From Lachnospiraceae bacterium (GTDB lineage Bacteria; Bacillota; Clostridia; Lachnospirales; Lachnospiraceae): a stretch of DNA of 33,065 bases. A program made the position numbers and the translations under genes. Location of the stretch: NCBI GenBank assembly GCA_017432565.1, contig JAFRIW010000034.1, positions 1 through 33,065 on the forward strand, in the 5' to 3' direction. Below are positions 33,028 to 33,065 of the stretch, in pieces. Within the stretch, counting starts at the first letter, position 1; every line of letters starts with the position of its first letter. The notes under the pieces were generated by a model that saw nothing but the letters and a program-made list of their open reading frames with translations, was not told the origin of the DNA and did not search any database.

Positions 33028-33065
33028 TAGTGGATGAAGGATGATACCAGCCGTCAACGAAGAGA

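Noticed and set aside
32970..33065. 16S-23S spacer or rRNA start
   Set aside because: AACCTTGAAAATTG recalls rRNA spacer sequence, but there is no 16S end, tRNA or recognisable 23S start in the window.

Overview
The window looks like the chromosome of a moderately GC-rich Clostridia member, most likely Lachnospiraceae or a close relative. The signs are strong AGGAGG-type ribosome binding sites with some GTG/TTG starts, the Firmicutes-style gene set (AsnA, NADP-type glutamate dehydrogenase, WYL regulator, DUF2201/MoxR pair), short intergenic gaps and hairpin-plus-T terminators. No phage, plasmid, IS or CRISPR genes were seen. Taxonomy is inferred from gene content only.

Left part (1-3662) is a nitrogen-assimilation block. 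gdhA and an HPr-like gene lie on the minus strand, and asnA is on the plus strand. gdhA and asnA, which both incorporate ammonia, share an identical 16-bp motif built on the palindrome TTGTATACAA in their upstream regions. A three-copy structured repeat lies between gdhA and the HPr-like gene.

Middle part (3806-17261), all on the plus strand: a nuclease-FeS helicase fusion; a GH13 amylase-like enzyme coupled to a MetNI methionine-type transporter without MetQ; a PrsW-like membrane protease; a tRNA-Gly(GCC) with its own promoter and terminator; a MATE exporter; an omega-amidase-like nitrilase; a WYL regulator overlapping an acyltransferase with a zinc ribbon; and a second MATE exporter.

Region 17311-24105 is the least ordinary. 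It holds a glycogen synthase with an SCP2-like domain and a histone-H1-like Lys/Ala/Pro tail, a BspA-type leucine-rich-repeat protein, an array of five 74-bp repeats, a DUF2201/VWA protein that has lost the HExxH glutamate, a MoxR-type AAA ATPase and a small HAD-like protein. The last three genes are tightly packed or overlapping. This VWA-MoxR-HAD-LRR cluster with its repeat array is the best candidate for an uncharacterised system.

Right part (24174-33065) is metabolic, all on the plus strand: O-acetylhomoserine sulfhydrylase, citrate synthase, a double-domain RhaM-like mutarotase next to rhamnulose-1-phosphate aldolase, a rhomboid protease, a CitE-like lyase, phosphate acetyltransferase and adenylosuccinate lyase. 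The window ends with a promoter-like sequence and a hairpin of unknown purpose.

All identifications come from motif recognition by eye. No database search was run.
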